This document shows, one piece after another, positions 12,209 to 13,177 of a stretch of DNA of 13,177 nucleotides. Location: positions 1 to 13,177 of the forward strand of contig JAFZWC010000058.1 of the NCBI GenBank assembly GCA_017617475.1, read 5' to 3'. This stretch comes from Bacteroidales bacterium (GTDB lineage Bacteria; Bacteroidota; Bacteroidia; Bacteroidales; UBA932). The notes beneath the pieces are model-generated. The model was not told the DNA's origin and did not search any database. It saw only the letters and a list, made by a program, of their open reading frames with translations. The first letter of the stretch is position 1; every line of letters begins with the position of its first letter. The translations under genes and the position numbers were made by a program.

Positions 12209-13177
12209 ATGAAAACTGCTGACATCATGGCACGCCTTCAGGCCAAGTACCCGCTTGAAAAAGAATACCTGCAGGCTGTACAGGAAGTTCTGGAGTCTAT
12301 TGAGGATGTCTACAACCAGCATCCCGAATTCGAGAAGGCCAAGATTGTGGAACGTCTGGTAGAACCGGACCGTATCTTCACCTTCCGCGTAACCTGGATT
12401 GACGACAAGGGCGAAGTCCAGACCAACACCGGTTACCGCATCCAGTTCAACAGTGCCATCGGTCCCTATAAGGGCGGCCTGCGCTTCCACCGCGCCGTAA
12501 CCCCCTCCATGCTCAAGTTCCTGGGCTTCGAACAGACCTTCAAGAACGCCCTCACCACCCTCCCGATGGGCGGCGCCAAGGGCGGCTCCGACTTCGACCC
12601 CGTAGGCAAGTCCAACGACGAGATCATGCGTTTCTGCCAGGCCTTCATGCTGGAGCTGTGGAACTGCATCGGCCCCGACCAGGATATCCCTGCCGGTGAC
12701 GTAGGTGTAGGCGGCCGCGAGATCGGTTACCTCTACGGCATGTACAAGAAGCTGGCCCGCCAGTACAACACCGGCGTTCTCACCGGTAAGGGCGGCACCT
12801 GGGGCGGCTCCATCCTCCGTCCGGAAGCCACCGGTTTCGGCGCCCTCTACTTCACCCATCACCTGCTGGAGAAAGCCGGCAAGGACATCAAGGGCAAGAA
12901 GGTTGCCGTATCCGGCTTCGGTAACGTAGCCTGGGGCGCCTGCATCAAGGCCACCGAGCTGGGCGCCAAGGTTGTGGCCATCTCCGGCCCCGACGGCGTA
13001 TGCCACATTCCCGACGGTATCACCAAGGAAATGATTGACTACATGCTGGTGATGCGCGCTTCCGACCGTGACAAGGTGGAAGACATGGCTACCAAGTATC
13101 CCGAGAAGGCCAAGTTCACCCCCGGCAAGAAGAGCTGGAGCATCCCCGTGGACATCGCCCTCCCTTGCGCCTTCCAG
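12209..13177 (+). CDS. gdhA: Glutamate dehydrogenase, 3' part cut off by window end
   Basis: GdhA makes glutamate from 2-oxoglutarate and ammonium (reversibly) with NAD(P)H in the cytoplasm. The frame is open for 323 codons to the window edge, about three quarters of the usual 445. Visible landmarks of hexameric bacterial enzymes are PYKGGLRFH (Lys88), KFLGFEQTFKNAL (Lys112), LPMGGAKGGSDFDP with catalytic Lys124, and PAGDVGVGGREIGYLYG with catalytic Asp164. The Rossmann domain contains SGFGNVAWGA at 235-244. Cofactor choice (NADP or NAD) is not settled: the region after the second strand reads AISGPDG. The start at 12209 fits the normal N-terminus (MKTADIMARL) and the promoter. The gene is read divergently from the DASS transporter and has strong use of C/G-ending codons, consistent with high expression. 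Confidence 0.95.
   Translation, partial: MKTADIMARLQAKYPLEKEYLQAVQEVLESIEDVYNQHPEFEKAKIVERLVEPDRIFTFRVTWIDDKGEVQTNTGYRIQFNSAIGPYKGGLRFHRAVTPSMLKFLGFEQTFKNALTTLPMGGAKGGSDFDPVGKSNDEIMRFCQAFMLELWNCIGPDQDIPAGDVGVGGREIGYLYGMYKKLARQYNTGVLTGKGGTWGGSILRPEATGFGALYFTHHLLEKAGKDIKGKKVAVSGFGNVAWGACIKATELGAKVVAISGPDGVCHIPDGITKEMIDYMLVMRASDRDKVEDMATKYPEKAKFTPGKKSWSIPVDIALPCAFQ

Noticed and set aside
12176..13006. Open frame of 276 codons on the minus strand opposite gdhA
   Set aside because: The plus strand encodes a clear glutamate dehydrogenase here; the minus frame covers the gdhA leader and has no motif.

Overview
The window reads as ordinary chromosome from a member of the Bacteroidota, most likely a moderately high-GC gut-type Bacteroidales; genus cannot be fixed. 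Four observations support this. Genes lack Shine-Dalgarno sequences. Most transcription units begin at Bacteroidota-type promoters (-7 box TAnnTTTG, with or without a -33 TTTG-like box). There is a DUF4837-type lipoprotein. Dxr, RseP, Def and ManB have Bacteroidota-like sequences. These assignments come from reading translations and motifs; no database search was run.

Layout, left to right. (1) Minus strand: the 5' part of tRNA-Pro(CGG), cut by the window start; rpsT with a terminator built from its own last codons; and tRNA-Glu(UUC) just upstream of rpsT with a clear promoter. (2) Minus strand: a tightly packed operon, transcribed M23 peptidase - dxr - rseP - DUF4837 lipoprotein, with start/stop overlaps or a 2-nt gap. 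(3) Plus strand: ruvX-def, divergent from (2) across only 26 bp and joined by an ATGA overlap. (4) A 132-bp element with 30-bp perfect inverted repeats between the convergent def and LysM/M23 genes. (5) Minus strand: manB followed 3 nt later by a secreted M23-LysM endopeptidase. (6) Plus strand: a nitroreductase-family lipoprotein ending in a strong bidirectional terminator. (7) Minus strand: a DASS (SLC13-type) carboxylate transporter followed by an outer-membrane beta-barrel protein, separated by two GC-rich hairpins. (8) Plus strand: gdhA, cut by the window end, divergent from (7).

Functional themes are envelope biogenesis (two M23 peptidases, Dxr for isoprenoid carriers, RseP for membrane proteolysis, sugar-phosphate mutase), information processing (S20, tRNAs, RuvX, deformylase) and carbon/nitrogen metabolism (DASS transporter with outer-membrane partner, glutamate dehydrogenase). 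No phage, CRISPR, toxin-antitoxin, defence or other accessory gene system was seen. The least ordinary feature is the inverted-repeat element at 5828-5959, which is flanked by TA on both sides and forms part of the stop codons of both neighbouring genes. No gene-free stretch exceeds 300 bases; the longest, 12013-12208, holds two divergent promoters.
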